Assembly: GCA_021234155.1 (NCBI GenBank)
Contig: JAJEKV010000188.1
Location: forward strand, 1-64,000
Length of the DNA: 64,000 nucleotides
Direction of reading: 5' to 3'
DNA from: Isoetes taiwanensis
Lineage: Eukaryota > Streptophyta > Lycopodiopsida > Isoetales > Isoetaceae
A model generated the notes under the pieces. The model had not been told where the DNA came from and searched no databases. It saw only the letters and a program-made list of their open reading frames with translations. Made by a program: the position numbers and the translations under genes. Shown here piece by piece: positions 1 through 12,882 of the stretch. The first letter of the stretch is position 1, and every line of letters begins with the position of its first letter.

Positions 1-2385
1 AGAATGTGTAACACAAGATTAACAAAGAATGTGAGCTGATGAACTAAAGCAGAATAGATCCGAAAGGCTTCTGAATCAACTACCGAATTGATGCCGATAA
101 TTTTTCTCAACTTCACCATCTATCTTTTGTACCCCGACGATACATGACTTGGAATAGAAATAGTACGATCTTAACACCCCAACCTCGTCTAACTTTTTTT
201 AACTCTTCTCGCATACACATCTCGCAACATACGCCTTTGTTCCATCTTTCGCTAAAAGGACTCCGCTACAACATCCATGGCAGATTTTGTTTTGACTTCC
301 AAGCGCTTGTCATACCTAAAACATAAAATGAATAGAAATAAATAGAATGCAAATTAAACAAAGGAAATAAAAAAAGAAAGACTTACCTTTATATGCTTCT
401 CAAGTAATGCATGGCCCGAATAACTCATAAATGTACCAACATTCAAAGGAACACCATTATTTAGCCAATATTCCTAGAGCAAAGTGTTGTTGCACCCAAT
501 TCACTCTTTCCTACCAAAGCCCTCAACTCCATAATAGTGCTCATCATATACTCTATCCAGATGACAAACTTCCTTTCATTAACCCTATGTTTAGAATTAA
601 ACCAGACTTAACATTAAAAAAGTTAAAAACCTACACAATCACACACAAAGCCGCGATAAACTAAATATTAAAGACAAACGACTCACATTGGGTCCTTGGT
701 TTTGTAATGGTTCCGCATGAAGCAAAGTTTAACGAGCCTATCCATTCTCCACCTTTCGTGAGGCAAAATCTCACACTTATAATTTTCCAAAAGTGTAATG
801 TGCAGTTTGTATGTCAATAATGCGATCCTCTTCAAAACATTTCAGCAATGACATTCTAAAAGATTCTTTCCGGGATACTTATCATCCATTCCAACATCCC
901 AATTCTTGCTGGTCCGTTCATCATACTCAACATATTCAAGACCATTAGAAATTCCCTCGCCTTAAAATGGAAATGGCAACCTTATATAATTCACTTTGTC
1001 CTCTAATCCCCATCTAGAAACACAAGAGAACAACCATCCTTTTGAAGACCCGGAAGGATGCCAAATTTGATGTGATCAATATGCCTAAGCAAAGCCATTT
1101 TATCTCAAAAACTAATTTCATCTACCTTCTTTTTCTCTTCTTGCGGACAGGAATTATTTGAGAGCCGCCTCATTGCTGCAATCTAGACTAGCTTCTAGCT
1201 TGGTAAATATGGGACAAGTTCCATATCAAATGGCCTCTCCTCAATAATTTTCAAGAATCCCCTAATTTCTCGCGCGTCTTATCATGCTCCAAATTTCCGA
1301 ATAAGTCTTATAAACCAAATAATGGAAAACAATTATTGAGCAATCTAGTTTACATTCTCAAAAATTCTATAGAAATAAATCTAGAGGTTGAGCTTATCGC
1401 CATCTGGTTTAACCACTTGATTAGCTGCTCCAACATTTCAAATTTCAAATCTTCTTTTCGGTATAGAAATATCTAGCCCAATTCATCAAATCTTCTTCTA
1501 ATCCACCTCTTTATTATTAATGCCACCTTCATTAATTTCCCTTCAACGATTTCTTTATCAAGATCTAAAAATGGTACATTCTTTTCCTTTCCTCTTAAAT
1601 CTTGTATTCTTCCACAAGAGAGGACTTACATTCTCAAGTTGTCGCATATCGAGAATTCACATTTTCCAGTTTATTCTCGGCTATTCTTTGAGCATCGAGT
1701 CTCCATCAAAATCGACCGCACATTCGAGGTCTCCCTAGTAGGCCATTTGGTTCTGAACTTCTTCAATGTATGATGCAATATTTTGCCTCTCCAAATTTTC
1801 ACCAACTTTTCTTTCAAATCTAGCTCCAAATCATTACAAGCACTACTACTATGGCTAGTAGAAATGGGGGAATCTGCTCATCATATTCAACTGTAACAAG
1901 AAACTCAAGCAAAACAACAAAGATCATAAAGTAAATAATATGTGTTCTAGAATATGCATTCGTATAGATACTCTTTAGAAAGCCGTGGAATAGTGAAGAA
2001 TAGTGAAGAATAGCCAAAGAATGACCAAGAAACCAAGAAAAGAATATGGAATGTGACTACCTTAAGTGGCGACTTCGGAAAGTGAAAAGATGAATGTTTA
2101 TTAGAATGATTTTCAAAGATAAACCTTAAATCTCAAAGCTTCCTTGGGTAAAAATGAAACATACGGTTAAAACTTCACAAATCGCTTCTAAAATGGTAAT
2201 CGGTGTGTTTCTTGAAGAAACAAAAGATCCGTAAACTCGACCGTTAGCCCGCATACATAATGACATGGCTCCCGCCATGGCCAAACAAAAAGAGAAGGAA
2301 AAATTCTCCTTGTTTGGCTCTTGAATTAATGTCGACCGCGTGTCACCTCCCCGATTTGGCTTAATGTAACCTAAGTTGCATCCAG
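1..2385. other. AT-rich stretch without a supportable gene
   Basis: I see no open frame with a recognisable domain here on either strand. Short - strand stretches near 960-1080 have a coding-like feel (a run reading KFGILPGLQKDGCS in one frame) but are broken by stops within about 20 codons. This could be a very old transposon or pseudogene; I cannot name it. Confidence 0.5.
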
Positions 2386-2482
2386 ATAATAGAATTGCAC
2401 TTTAGTGCAATTCCGGGAGTCATCCGCCTACCATTTGCGTAGGAGATTCCTCAGAATTTGCACTCAAAGTGCAATTTATTAT
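2386..2482. repeat. small foldback (MITE-like) element
   Basis: The two ends of this 97-bp piece are imperfect inverted repeats of about 40 bp, beginning ATAATAG.AATTGCACTTT on the left and mirrored by AAAGTGCAATTTATTAT on the right. Each arm is itself palindromic around the CACTTT core. The unpaired centre is only about 20 bp. No protein is encoded. It resembles a non-autonomous DNA transposon relic, but I found no clear target-site duplication, so a chance foldback is possible. Confidence 0.5.
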
Positions 2483-5400
2483 ACGTAAATAGCCGACCGG
2501 ACCCAATGGCATTCAAAACAATGCCTCAAGCGCATCACAAAGAGGACCAAGCATCGGGCCGAATTCATCCGTTACCGGGATAATGAGAACTCCAACAAAT
2601 AAAAATTAGGCCGCAGGGGATTATAGCAGAGGTCCATAGCGAGCAAGAAAAGGGAAAAGGCCGTGGTGCAAGAATTTTGGGTCACTGTCGCCGTAGTCGA
2701 AGCGGGAGAAGCGGAGAGCTAGAGGCGCCGAAGATCTTTGAGATTTGCCATAGCTCGCCCGGTTTATCGGGCGGTAAGTAGCCGGACGGCCCGACATGTA
2801 TACTCCAGCCTTAAATGGCAAAAATCCGCTAAGTCAACAAAAACGTCGCGGTAATTTTTTGGGCGTGGCTATAACATGTCAAACACGGGGATATACCACG
2901 GATATGCCCGCGGGTTTAACATGTCCCGACGTCTCGATATTTATCACTTTAAGCTCCATAGCCGAGCAGAAACAAAGCGCAGAAAGGGATTGCCACAGCA
3001 TTGTTTGCGAAACAAGAAAGGACGTCGATGCAAAATAAAAAGTTATTGCACATACGCACGCTAGGCTCTTCAAATAAATGTAATATTTTCAAATCGTAAA
3101 TGACACTTCGATTATATATGAGTGAAAAAATTTAAACAAATGGAGCAATGATGTTGTTTGCTTTAGCAAAATGTTTTTCGCGGCCTTTGAGGACCATGCA
3201 TGTTGGAAAAATTGTGTCAAATGAATAAACGAGTCTTTAATGTTATTTACACATTCCAAAGATTTTAGTTGCATTGTGCGTAAGCTCGTCTTTGTTTATT
3301 AAATTTAGCCAATTCCATTCTTGGTTTATTGATTGGATAAATTGGGCTAGACTATGTTTTATTAATTTGTTAACTTGCTTCCGGGCATTGCTTCTACATC
3401 AGGGCCTATGATAACAAGGGTCGTGCAAAGAGGGTTACCCTCAGGTTTCGGGGTAAAATGGCTTAAATTAAACCGTGTGGAATCAAAATTTCTTCTTCAA
3501 AACCCCCACCATATCAAAACAAAAAGAAAACAAAATAGTAGAAAACAAAAAGAAAACAAAATAGTAAAAAACAAATTCTCCTGTTCAGACCATTAATAAA
3601 GCTCGACACATGAAAGGCCAATTAAGAAACATGACAACACATTCACATGAAAACACACCCCACGGTGGTTGTCACAGTCTAGATCATAGCATATGGTTTT
3701 CATAGCAACTAGACCCACTATTTCTTTTGCTTCATGTGACTTAAACTATCATAATCGCTTAATAAACAATCTTTCGGCCATGTTCCACTTTAGAAACATT
3801 GAGACAAATTTTGTATTGTTATTCCTAGCCTTTTCAATCATGGTGCATTGTATTAGTATCATCGATTGCCTTGTGAAATAATGTATAAAATATGTATCAC
3901 TTTTCCATCAAGCATAGATTTTGTATGTGCCCTTAAAATTGCAGGCCACATGTTCTTGAGAGGACACAAAGCCTACGTCTATATGGGAGATGGACTAACC
4001 TTCATCCAGTATTTAATGTTGTGGTACTAAAAAAACCCTTCAAGGGTGGTGAGATTTCTCCTGAAATTTTCTGAGACAATGGACAATCGAGATTCTCTTA
4101 TCATTAAAAGGAGGCGAGGAGATACTAAAACACGAGAAGATCCTTATCGTCGGGATCTTCATTATTGAAGGTATCTAGTAAAGTTTAAGTTTCATCCACC
4201 TTCTGATCGCGGTATGGTAATCCAGGACCAACTCAAGGGTATCAAGTACTTGTGGATGAATATGAACAAACTTCGAGACATGATTAAATTGAAATTATTT
4301 CAATTATCGACAATTAACTTGTTGCAATAAATATTATTTGTCGGCTGCCAAAGGAATTCCAAATAAGTGGAATATCTAAAGATTGTTATACATTGGTGGG
4401 ACTTAATAGTCACACGCAAAATTCAAAGACCTCAGATTGACTAGGCCTTCTAGTTCGAAGTCTAAGTAATCGACTCAATCCGGTCAATTTGTAAGCTATT
4501 GTAGAAGGAGGGTGGTGGAGCGACCATATGGGTATTGTATTAGGTCGAAGATAGCCAAGGCCACGCCAAATGCAAAAATTGTTTAACAAAGCAAGGCTCG
4601 AACTTCGCTTAACCTTCTAGTTACAACAAGTCAACACCTTTGTCCAAGTGGGCTACCTTCACTATGTTGAAAACATTCTATTGCATTATCTCATATGTAA
4701 CATTTTAAGGGAATTCTAAAACATTCTAGAACTACATGCATGTGTGTGATACTTGGCACAATCTCAATCCATTTGGGTGGTGTGATCTTGATTATTGGTC
4801 TAGGTATATCTGGGGGGGCCTTATTCTTGTTTCCAACCATTACGCAAAGCTTTTCAATCTTTGAGCCTTCTAGGCATCTATCTCATGTTCTTGCTTGCCT
4901 TGAGCTATTGCATTTTGATTCTTCATTATTTATAAAATTCTTTGTCAATCTTAGCATATTTCTTGCATATTTTTCATCGTATTTTCTTGTTTTCCATAGG
5001 TTGATAACCAGCCAGATTTCAAATTTGACCTCTTAGCAAGAGAATACATGAAATGAAATATAATTTGCATATGTATTTATTTGATAAGCATTCTTATCTT
5101 GGCGTAGAAGTCTCATAGTAGCATGTAAAGCTTTGTGGTCTACATGTATAATCATTTCATTATTAAATGGAGTTGGCAACCCATTCTTCTCGACTGGTCA
5201 GAATTAACATAAGTTACCCGATGAGAATAGGAATAATCAATTTTTGCTTAGAGTTTGTGTCCTTAAAGCCCAACAATTTTTTATTAAGCTGTTAAAACTT
5301 GAAAATCTTTGAGACTTCTATGCAAAACATCTCCCTCTTGAGCTTGCAGACTTGTGCGCAGAACTATTAACAGTTCTCTCCTGTAGGGAAGGACCATTAG

Positions 5401-5880
5401 TCTAATATTCTTGTATGCGAGAGAGACCCGCTCCCAACTACTATCATCCTGCAGGACCTCCCTTTTGTGTCGAGAATAGCATACCAACTTCACCCTTCTC
5501 CTAAACAACATCCATATGTGGACAACATACATAGAAATTACTTTTGCCGGTAGAGATATTTTTGTGGATAACATCCATTTTTTAGCTTAACAAAAGGCAT
5601 TCCTTTGTTGAAGAATGTAGCTGGCTTTTGCTAGCATTTTTGTTCTATAAGTATTTTTTTAGCAAGGCAAATCCTCTCGCGTCTATTTGAGGATGTGATG
5701 AGGCAATGCTTTTGGCCTTTGATCTTCCTCCCCTGTCTAGACCTTAACAAGTGTTGATGGAGCACTTGTAATTAAGAAGTTATTCAACTCCACATTCTTC
5801 ATGATGTTCTTGGGCTCGTTAGAAAGCTTATCGAGCGAGCTTTCCGTTTATATGATTTGTATGGTGTTTCCTCTCATTTT
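2483..5880. other. intergenic, no supportable gene
   Basis: Only short unrelated reading frames occur. A - strand frame at 5284-5574 (96 codons) has no recognisable motif and is probably fortuitous. A + strand stretch around 4200-4680 is vaguely gag-like but too decayed to call. Confidence 0.45.
3516..3566. repeat. two-copy A-rich tandem repeat
   Basis: An A-rich unit of about 25 bp (AAAACAAAAAG followed by AAAACAAAATAGTA) occurs twice back to back. It is a simple minisatellite-type duplication with no coding content. Confidence 0.75.
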
Positions 5881-7129
5881 GTCGCGGAATCCACCCTCTA
5901 TGGCAACCCCGACAGCATGCATCGTTGAAGAAAAGAGCCCATAATTTGGATACCTCGGGTCCCCATCCAGCGGGTATCAGTCGAAGGCAATCGTGGTTGT
6001 TATGGAACAGGCGGTTCCCTCGGGCTAAAGGTGACAAGCTTGGAGGCATCAGGACAATCGCCGGTGCAAGCTCAAAAGCGGCTTCTCCAGAAGGGCGAAT
6101 TTCCCTTGTGGAAGTTAAAACCGGGGAATATGATTGCAGGGAGCCCAAAAGGATAATGACGGATAAAGAGGGGATACAAGCAACAACGCAGACTAGTCAG
6201 GAGATGGGGCACCGCTTGGATAAGTCCACCGGTGGATGGAAGACATGAAGCAAGCAGGCTGACATGAAGGGGTTGCTGCAGCAGATTGTGCCAAGTCACA
6301 AGCATGGCTGAGTCGGATAGATGCTAAGGAGGATATGTGGGCGGTGCGAGGGCGGGCTCCAATTCCTTGAGGGAAGCAAAGCGACGGGCATGACATGTCG
6401 AGGAAGATGCTCACATATAGAGAACCATATGGCCCTTCTGACAAGATCGGACCTCGAATGGTTCGGAGTGCAATTACGGTCGTCTACCCAGCACCCCATA
6501 CCGAGGGCGAGGTGGCTCGGGGAATCGGAGGGTACCGTGAGGAGCAAGACATCCAGCCCGCCCCCTCAACCTTATTATGCGGGGATTGCGGAGAGCAAGG
6601 TGAGGATTTGCCGAGGTAAGCTTACCACCACGGTACTTGCAAAGCTCCAATTCAAGAGATTTGGTTATCATCAAGAGTCCAATCGAGGGTGGGAGGACCG
6701 AGCATGAGACCTCGGCTGAGTTAAGTTTGCGGTTTTGGATTGGGAGGCAAAATCTTTGTTGTTGCACCCGCTATAGTCGCTTGAAAGGCACGTCCATATA
6801 CGGATCACGGATCTCCATGCAACAACGGGAGATAAGCCAAGAGTTGGTCAAGATAAGAGAGATTCGACAAATTTGGGGCTTTGGTTTGGTTAATGGCAAG
6901 ATGAAGGTATATGTGCCTCCCTCGTCGAACCGGTTTCGCGGCAAACATTCCCACGCAACGGTATGTCGGAGGCGGCAGCCCGGGGGCATCAGGCCAAGCG
7001 AGGCCAGGAGAGGGCGGATTGAGGCCTTCCCCTGCAAGACATCCATCGGTGATCCGTGGCGAGGCTGCCCGAGTTAGTCCAACCACAGCCAGCGTCGGCG
7101 GGCACTCCGGATGGGTCCACAATCGCCGA

Positions 7130-7990
7130 TCGGCATAGGAAAAGTCTTCGCATTGTTTCTCGGAATTGTAGGGGGCTTCCGTGGCGAAGAGGCGTGGCTT
7201 GAATGGGATCGCGACGGACATGGACATCGTCTTCCTCGCGGGGAGACATAGAGTATGAAGGGCATCGATTGCCGGACATTCGAGGATATCGGCATTTCTC
7301 ACTTGCTAATGAGCCATGGCGGGCATGGGGTACGGTGGGGTGGCTTTTGCTACTTTCGGGGCGTATTTAGCATGCAAGATCACACTTCCTGTAAGTCCTG
7401 ATGCATTTTAACCGCTACATGTGGGTAATGGTATTAGGAGCCGGTCATGTCCCATTGTTTCTTGCTAGGCGCTACATTCCCCATCACGGGCTCTAAAGTT
7501 CTACCAGTACATGATCGGAACCACCCGGATGTCAGTCTGAGTATAAGGGGAACTCGTATGATGATATAGACCGCTATACACAGCGAGGCCAGTGTGTTTT
7601 TGCTAGGAGATTTCAATGCCAAATCTGGCCTTGATTCTCGGTCGGTGACTTTCAAATGGCAGATCTGAGATCTTGGCTAGCAATTGCAGTACTCAAGCAT
7701 ACACGAGCACTCCTGGGATATGGGTGGCTAGGACCATTTGGTGGGCAACTGGTCCGACTCTGCCGAGGGTTTTGACATGGTAATTTGTAATGGTATGCAT
7801 CATTGGCCACACTTTCGGGGTGTTACTTGCGTGAGGTTATAGGGGATGGGGGGCTAGTGTGTTGGATTACCTTCTACGCTCCTGGTAGCGCAAACACTTG
7901 ACATGGTTACACACTTCTCCATTGGCACAAGCCACGGGGGATGAGGAGGCTTTGTCAGATCACTACCGCTTTATGTCCGCTAATTGGGAG
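7130..7990 (+). pseudogene. LINE endonuclease domain (broken)
   Basis: The EEP-type endonuclease of the LINE would nick target DNA to prime reverse transcription. Visible pieces in shifting + frames are an N-terminal LRIVSRNCRGLPW (the usual start of the domain with its Asn), VFLLGDFNAKSGLDSRSV (the Asp/Asn metal-binding block), a DMVICNGMHHWPHFRG block and ALSDHYRFM (the terminal Ser-Asp-His). Several stops and frameshifts separate them, so no active protein can be made. Recognition rests on the conserved order and spacing of these blocks. Confidence 0.7.
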
Positions 7991-8599
7991 CACTCAATAA
8001 TTGGAGACACCGCAAAGGGGACGTGAGGGTTACCATATATCCCACGCTATGAAGCGAGGAACAGTATGAATCGTGTTGGTCGCGGAGTTGGGGGTTTGAT
8101 AGCTTCTGCCACTTTGCCAAGGCAGCGCATGGCTGGTGAAGCGCTGGTACCGGGGCTTCCCTTCCTTAAATGAAGGACCCTCCAGGAGGGGACACCGCGC
8201 GCATTTTCCCACGAGAACCCGGTGGTTTGATGTGATTGCAAAGGCTAAAGAGCCAGCTGGCTTTGGTCATAGATCCGCGATTCCGGAAGGCCCACGAGCC
8301 CCGGCAAGACTATAAGCTCTTCCTAAAAAGCCAAGAAGGGGAGATACATGGCGTAAAACCCAGGGCCTTTGTTTGACATATGCTCATGGCAGAGCCAAAA
8401 GCTTTTAGTAAGGTAAGAGTACTGCGCCCGGTGGGCGGTAATGTAAGTGTGTGGAGCAATGGATGCACCTTGCGGGACTTATATGACCCCGAGGAGCTAA
8501 TGCGAGGTCCCGGATCAGGTAGGAGAGGTGCTGCAGCTCACACGGGAGGATGTCCAACAGGTCTCGAGGGCATCCGCTAATCTTAAGGCAAAGATTTAC

Positions 8600-10000
8600 A
8601 GGGTACAAGCCGGTATTGAAATGGGGTGGCCCATCGTGGTAGGCCCCGGCGGTGATCATTAACCAAGCTCTGGCCGAGGGGCTCCCGTGAGTGGATGGTT
8701 AGGTAGGTTGTTCCTGTGCATAAACTGCATCTGGGATGAGCCGGTTTTAATTACCGGATGATTATGGTAAGCTCGTTGTTTGCAAGCTCCCTGTGGTGGT
8801 GGAGAAGAAACTCACTAAGCGGGCCGGGGAGGCGCGAGGCAATTGGGCAGCGAGGCTTTTGTAGCTCCTTCCACGACCCGACATATCTTCACTTTGAGAG
8901 TATTGATGAGGCAAGCGAGATGCGTGCGATGTGTGACTTGTATTGCCGCTTTGTAGATTTAAAATCAAGATATGATACGTCCCGGAGACATCTTTGTGGC
9001 GTAGGTTACGCACAAGAATGGCGAGTTCCACGGGGATTCTGCGAATAGGGGTGCACCTTTTATGATGGGATTTATCTTTTTGTGAAGATCGGCGGGTAGC
9101 TAGCACTATGGGGAGTTGTAGAGCTGCCCGTTGTCTCCAACTTTTTTGGGTTGTACATCGGAGATAGCTTGGAGGCGTGGATGCAGCACCATGGGGAGCG
9201 GGTGCAATTATTTCTGCGGCGACCTCGTGAGCCGGTTACTATATCTTGGATGATATAGCTTTGCTAGCCCATTACGGCCAGCCAGTATCAAGCGGCATTT
9301 GGATGCCCTCGATTGGGTTACGTGGGGCAGGGAATGACAGGTGAACTTGCACAAAACTAAGCTTCTCCACGATCCACGCCCTCGCAACACCCTATCCGGG
9401 AGTTATATTACGAGGGGACGGAAGTGGAGATGGTGCGGAGCTTCAAGTATCTCGGGAATTGATTTCACCTACTAACATCTTGGGATGAGTGTGTGGAGAG
9501 GAGGGCGATCGCGGCTGGAAGGCTTTATATGCGATTGCAAAAGCGGCGTGTTGGATAGATCTCTGTATTTGGGGAAGCGAGGAGCACACACCTCTTTAGG
9601 GCTTTAATTGAGCAGTCTTTGCTATATGGGGTGGAAGTTTGGGGCGCCCGATTATAAAAACCGCATTGGGATAGGTTGGAAAAGAGGCGAGAAAGCTTTC
9701 TTGACATATAACAGGGGTGAAGGAGATCTGCGTCGCAGAGTATCGGATTTTGTTGTATGAGGCGGGGTTCTGGCCTTCTGACATTACGCTATCTTGCTTG
9801 GGCATCTTACTTGCTTCCATAAGGTGGATGGGATGGATGAGCAAGCTTGCCCCCGGGCGATGTTGTTAAAGGGCCCCAGTAAAAAGGGGTATAGCACTTG
9901 CTTTGTAAGGATGGTTTAGGAATTGGTCTATGGATTACCACCAACAGATGGTGGCCTTTGGCGGTCGATGCGCCGAATGGGCAATTGGATGCGGGCTATG
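8600..10000 (+). pseudogene. LINE reverse transcriptase remnant
   Basis: This follows the endonuclease and should hold RT and its C-terminal part. The clearest part is downstream of the catalytic palm: RHLDALDWVTWG near 9290, a lysine-rich KTKLL piece near 9355 and FKYLGI then WDECVERRAIAAGRLY near 9450-9530, as seen after the YADD block of many LINEs. I could not find an intact YADD box. Frames are heavily broken. Confidence 0.5.
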
Positions 10001-10607
10001 CTGCCACCATCATGGGATGCTCTCTACTCTTGCAAAGCCCAAGGCCAAGCACTATCACGCCAGTTAATCCGACCTTGAGCATGGACCCCATCGGTGCCAG
10101 CACACATCTCTCACAAGAAACGAGAGCTATTATTGTCGCCATAGGGCGGTTCCCATTACCTTAATTGAAAGCATTCATTTGGGGGTGAATGGCGAACACG
10201 GGATCAGGGAGGAGAGGATATGTGGGTGTTGTGAGATGCCGTGATAGAGGATGAGTACCATGCCCTCCAAAGCCCGGCCAAAGATATGCCCAGTCCGGCG
10301 GTACTAATCGATCTTTAGATGCTCACACACCGCTACATCGATTGCTGCATCACCTATGGTAGCGCTGCGGGAGCTTACATCCCTGGAATTTCTACCGTCG
10401 AGACTTGCTCTTCGGGGCATGGTATTTGAGAGCCTACTGTTAGGGTTTTCCTCCCAAGTGGGGGGGGTTTTTTCATCCCGTAGTAGGGTTCACTTGTCTG
10501 AGTTACATTGTTTGTTTTGGTGTTGGGGTTTTTGGCTTCTTTGCCTGTTCTGCTGTATGTACCGTCCTCATAGGCCTCTCGCCTCCGTGGGCCAGTTAAA
10601 ATAAACT

Positions 10608-10626
10608 CCTTCCTTCCTTCCTTCCT
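10608..10626 (+). repeat. (TTCC)n tail of the LINE
   Basis: About five TTCC units directly follow the putative 3' end (GTTAAAATAAAC). Many LINEs end in a short tandem repeat instead of poly-A, so this is a natural 3' terminus for the element upstream. Confidence 0.6.
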
Positions 10627-10830
10627 ATGTATTTAGTCTAGTAGTGTGAGGATTCAACTCCCAAACTTAACATCACTTATTTGAGTGTTACCTTCATTAG
10701 TCTAGTAAGAGAATTTTTAGATCCATTGCCTTGGGTTCACAAGTTCAGGCTGACTAATATTGCATCTGTCGCGGAGAGAGCCTTGAATTAGCGATACGTA
10801 ATTAAAATCACATGGAGCACTCAAGCATGA

Positions 10831-11085
10831 GGTATCACGGATTGACCACATGTGATATATGTACTATACTTATAAAGATAAAGATAAGAAAAAACAAAAA
10901 TAAAAATGTAAAAAACAAGTATATATTATATGCCTTATGCATGCAAGACACATAAAGGGCTGCTAAGTATCACAGATTTGCTAATGTAATATATGTATTG
11001 TACTCGTGAAATGGTGATGTAAAAACAAAATTTGTATACATTATAAATGCCTTATGATATACATGACATTTAGCAGGCAGTGCAA
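10831..11085. repeat. diverged tandem duplication
   Basis: Two adjacent units of roughly 120-135 bp share the order GTATCAC.GATT, TGATATATGTA or TAATATATGTA, ATGTAAAAA, and TGCCTTATG, ending in GGGCTGC or AGCAGGC. They flank nothing coding and lie just left of the Copia insertion. Confidence 0.6.
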
Positions 11086-11128
11086 AGAAAGATTTAGATA
11101 TTTGCAAGAAAAGTAGTGAAAAGTGGAC

Positions 11129-11133
11129 ATATT
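11129..11133. repeat. target-site duplication ATATT (left, Copia)
   Basis: ATATT lies immediately outside the left LTR and again at 21358-21362 outside the right LTR. A 5-bp duplication is the usual signature of LTR-element integrase. Confidence 0.9.
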
Positions 11134-11940
11134 TGTTGTTTTTATTTGAATTCAAGCTTGTTATTTGACCTTATTATGCCCCCTTAATAAATACAAATAG
11201 CAAATAAACTATTCATATTGTTTGCTATTCATGACAATAAGCTAGGCCAGAAACAAATTTTCACAAAATCACCATATATTCTAACTTCAAATATGTCACA
11301 GGGTCTTTAGTAATAGTTCAAAGAAATTCCCAAACAAGTATTATCACAAACTAATTTATTGAACCATTGGGCCGAATGCATGTTTCGGGGGATTGTAGCG
11401 TTGACCGATCGGAAGCCTTTTTTTCGTGCAAAATCCAACTTATCTCAAGCTGCGCCGTTTGTGGTTTTCCACGGCTACTATATGCATCCGATCGGTTTTG
11501 GGATCGGATAAAGGTTGCACCTTCAGTTTTTTCGAGCCTTCATATTTATCCCACAGTAACCAGGAGCGAAATAATAAGCTTTTTGGGCCATTTATCCACA
11601 GGCCAATTTAACTTCGTATAGCACCTCGACCATTGAATTTTTTAATTCCCCTTTCAAACATCAAATAACCATATATGTTAACCATTAGATGTTCACAAGG
11701 ATCAACTCCAACATGTTAACCACTATTTCTTCATATCACAAAGTTAACCCTGGAACTTGATCCATGTTAACCCAGGGGAGCCAAGATGTGGTCCCTAATC
11801 CCCTAGGTTTCTTTAAATTTACTGTCACCCATGTTTGAACTGCAATAATTAACAATAGATGCATTATACATTTCTAAACTTCCTTCCTTCCTTCCTTCCT
11901 TCTAATAAACCCTAATATCACATGGCACATAATTTTATCA
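11134..11940 (-). repeat. 3' LTR of Copia element
   Basis: 807 bp, near-identical over long stretches to 20546-21357. It differs by holding a TTCC microsatellite at 11881-11902 that the partner lacks, and by several homopolymer-length changes in the middle. It starts TGTTG and ends TATCA. Confidence 0.92.
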
Positions 11941-11950
11941 TTCCCCTTCA
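11941..11950 (-). promoter_or_regulatory. polypurine tract (Copia)
   Basis: Read on the - strand this is a GAAGGGGAA run directly abutting the 3' LTR, the expected primer for plus-strand DNA synthesis. Confidence 0.85.
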
Positions 11951-11957
11951 TGTGATA

Positions 11958-12621
11958 TTATTTATCCAAGTGTAATAGTCTTCTTAATTCCAGAAATCTG
12001 GACAATGGCAAAGCTTTTGTAAGTATATCTGCTCGTTGATCTTCTGAACTAACATAAGTTAAATGCACCTGATCTTTCTTTACCATATCTCTGATAAAAT
12101 GAACCTCCATATCAATGTGTTTTGACCTTTCATGTAAAATTGGATTTTTTGTCATAGCAATACAACTTGTATTGTCACAATAAATAATTGTTGGTCCTGT
12201 TTGAGCAAATCCAAATTCTTCCATGAGTCTTCTTTCCCAAATTATTTCTTTAGTCAACAAAGGCTGCTGAATTACTTTAGAAACCCCAGCATTGGATAGT
12301 GCAATGCTCCTTGATTTTTTTGCATTTCGGGCAAGCGGGGCTCCACCTAATAAAACCACATACCCCGAAGTAGATTTTCATTTGTCTAAATCCCTCCCGG
12401 TCGGCATCACGGTAAGCTTGTAAGCTTGCGCATTACTTTCATTAAATATAATACCAAAATGCATTGTACCTTTCAAATATTTTAAGATTCTTTTTGCTGC
12501 ATTCCAGTGGCCTCTTCCAGCTTTATTGTTGTACCTGTTGAGAATATTAGCGCAAATGCAATGTCAGGCTTAAGTCTGATTTGCCACATGCAACAAACAC
12601 CCAATCAAACTCAGTAGGGTA
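11958..12621 (-). pseudogene. Copia RNase H and C-terminal RT connection
   Basis: RNase H degrades the RNA template during reverse transcription. The open part (12359-11958) begins right after the KSTSGYV-type region, with SRSIALSNAG, then IIYCDNTSCIAMTKNP, HERSKHIDMEVHFIRD and ADILTKALP, all standard landmarks of the Copia RNase H. Upstream codons to about 12621 can be followed in other frames (GHWNAAKRILKYLKGTMHFG and PDIAFA), so the domain is frameshifted near 12360. The region is cut from RT by the nested insertion. Confidence 0.9.
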
Positions 12622-12622
12622 T

Positions 12623-12758
12623 TTTTGGGTTGCCCCTAGGGGCAAACCCTCGTTTATGGGTATGTGGGCATGTTCAAGTATATCTTGGCATATACCCGGC
12701 ATATCTTGATATTTGCTAAAAATTGGCTGCTTTGTAAATGCTTTCGGTCATCCATCCC
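12623..12758 (+). repeat. insert repeat, copy 1
   Basis: About 135 bp starting TTTTGGGTTGCCCCTAGGGG and running through ATGTGGGCAT to TCGGTCATCCATCC. The first part is an almost perfect short palindrome. It marks the left edge of the nested insert. Confidence 0.7.
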
Positions 12759-12882
12759 GGTTAAGAATCGATTCCAACGGTGGCATCCTTCACTCGCGTG
12801 GGAAAACCGAAGACGAATATCTGACAAGTGCCCGGGTTCAAAGCGGTTACCTCCATGTTTACTTCCATTCCGGGTAGTGTTT

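Larger units (their letters stand above)
5880..10626 (+). mobile_element. decayed LINE (non-LTR retrotransposon)
   Basis: This stretch carries, in + strand order, an ORF1-like zone, an apurinic endonuclease region, a reverse-transcriptase zone and a 3' end with a short-repeat tail, which is the order of a plant LINE. The frame changes every few dozen codons, so it is a pseudoelement. Key landmarks are an endonuclease GDFNA motif near 7604, an SDH motif near 7957 and a LINE-type FKYLGI-DFTY segment near 9440. It is more GC-rich than its flanks. The ORF1 part (about 5925-7077) is inferred from position only. The ~4.7-kb length is near full for a LINE; the exact 5' end is uncertain. Confidence 0.7.

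Noticed and set aside
4200-4680. Copia gag-like reading on the + strand
   Set aside because: A few phrases (KYLWMNMNKLRDM) look gag-like, but stops occur every 20-30 codons and no zinc knuckle or LTR is present.
5828-7302. Overlapping frames on both strands at high density
   Set aside because: GC-rich LINE remnant gives long random frames; only the + strand endonuclease and RT traces have recognisable motifs.
12825-12865. tRNA-like promoter box (SINE) near GGGTTCAAAGCGG
   Set aside because: There is no matching A box at the right distance and no poly-A end; probably chance.
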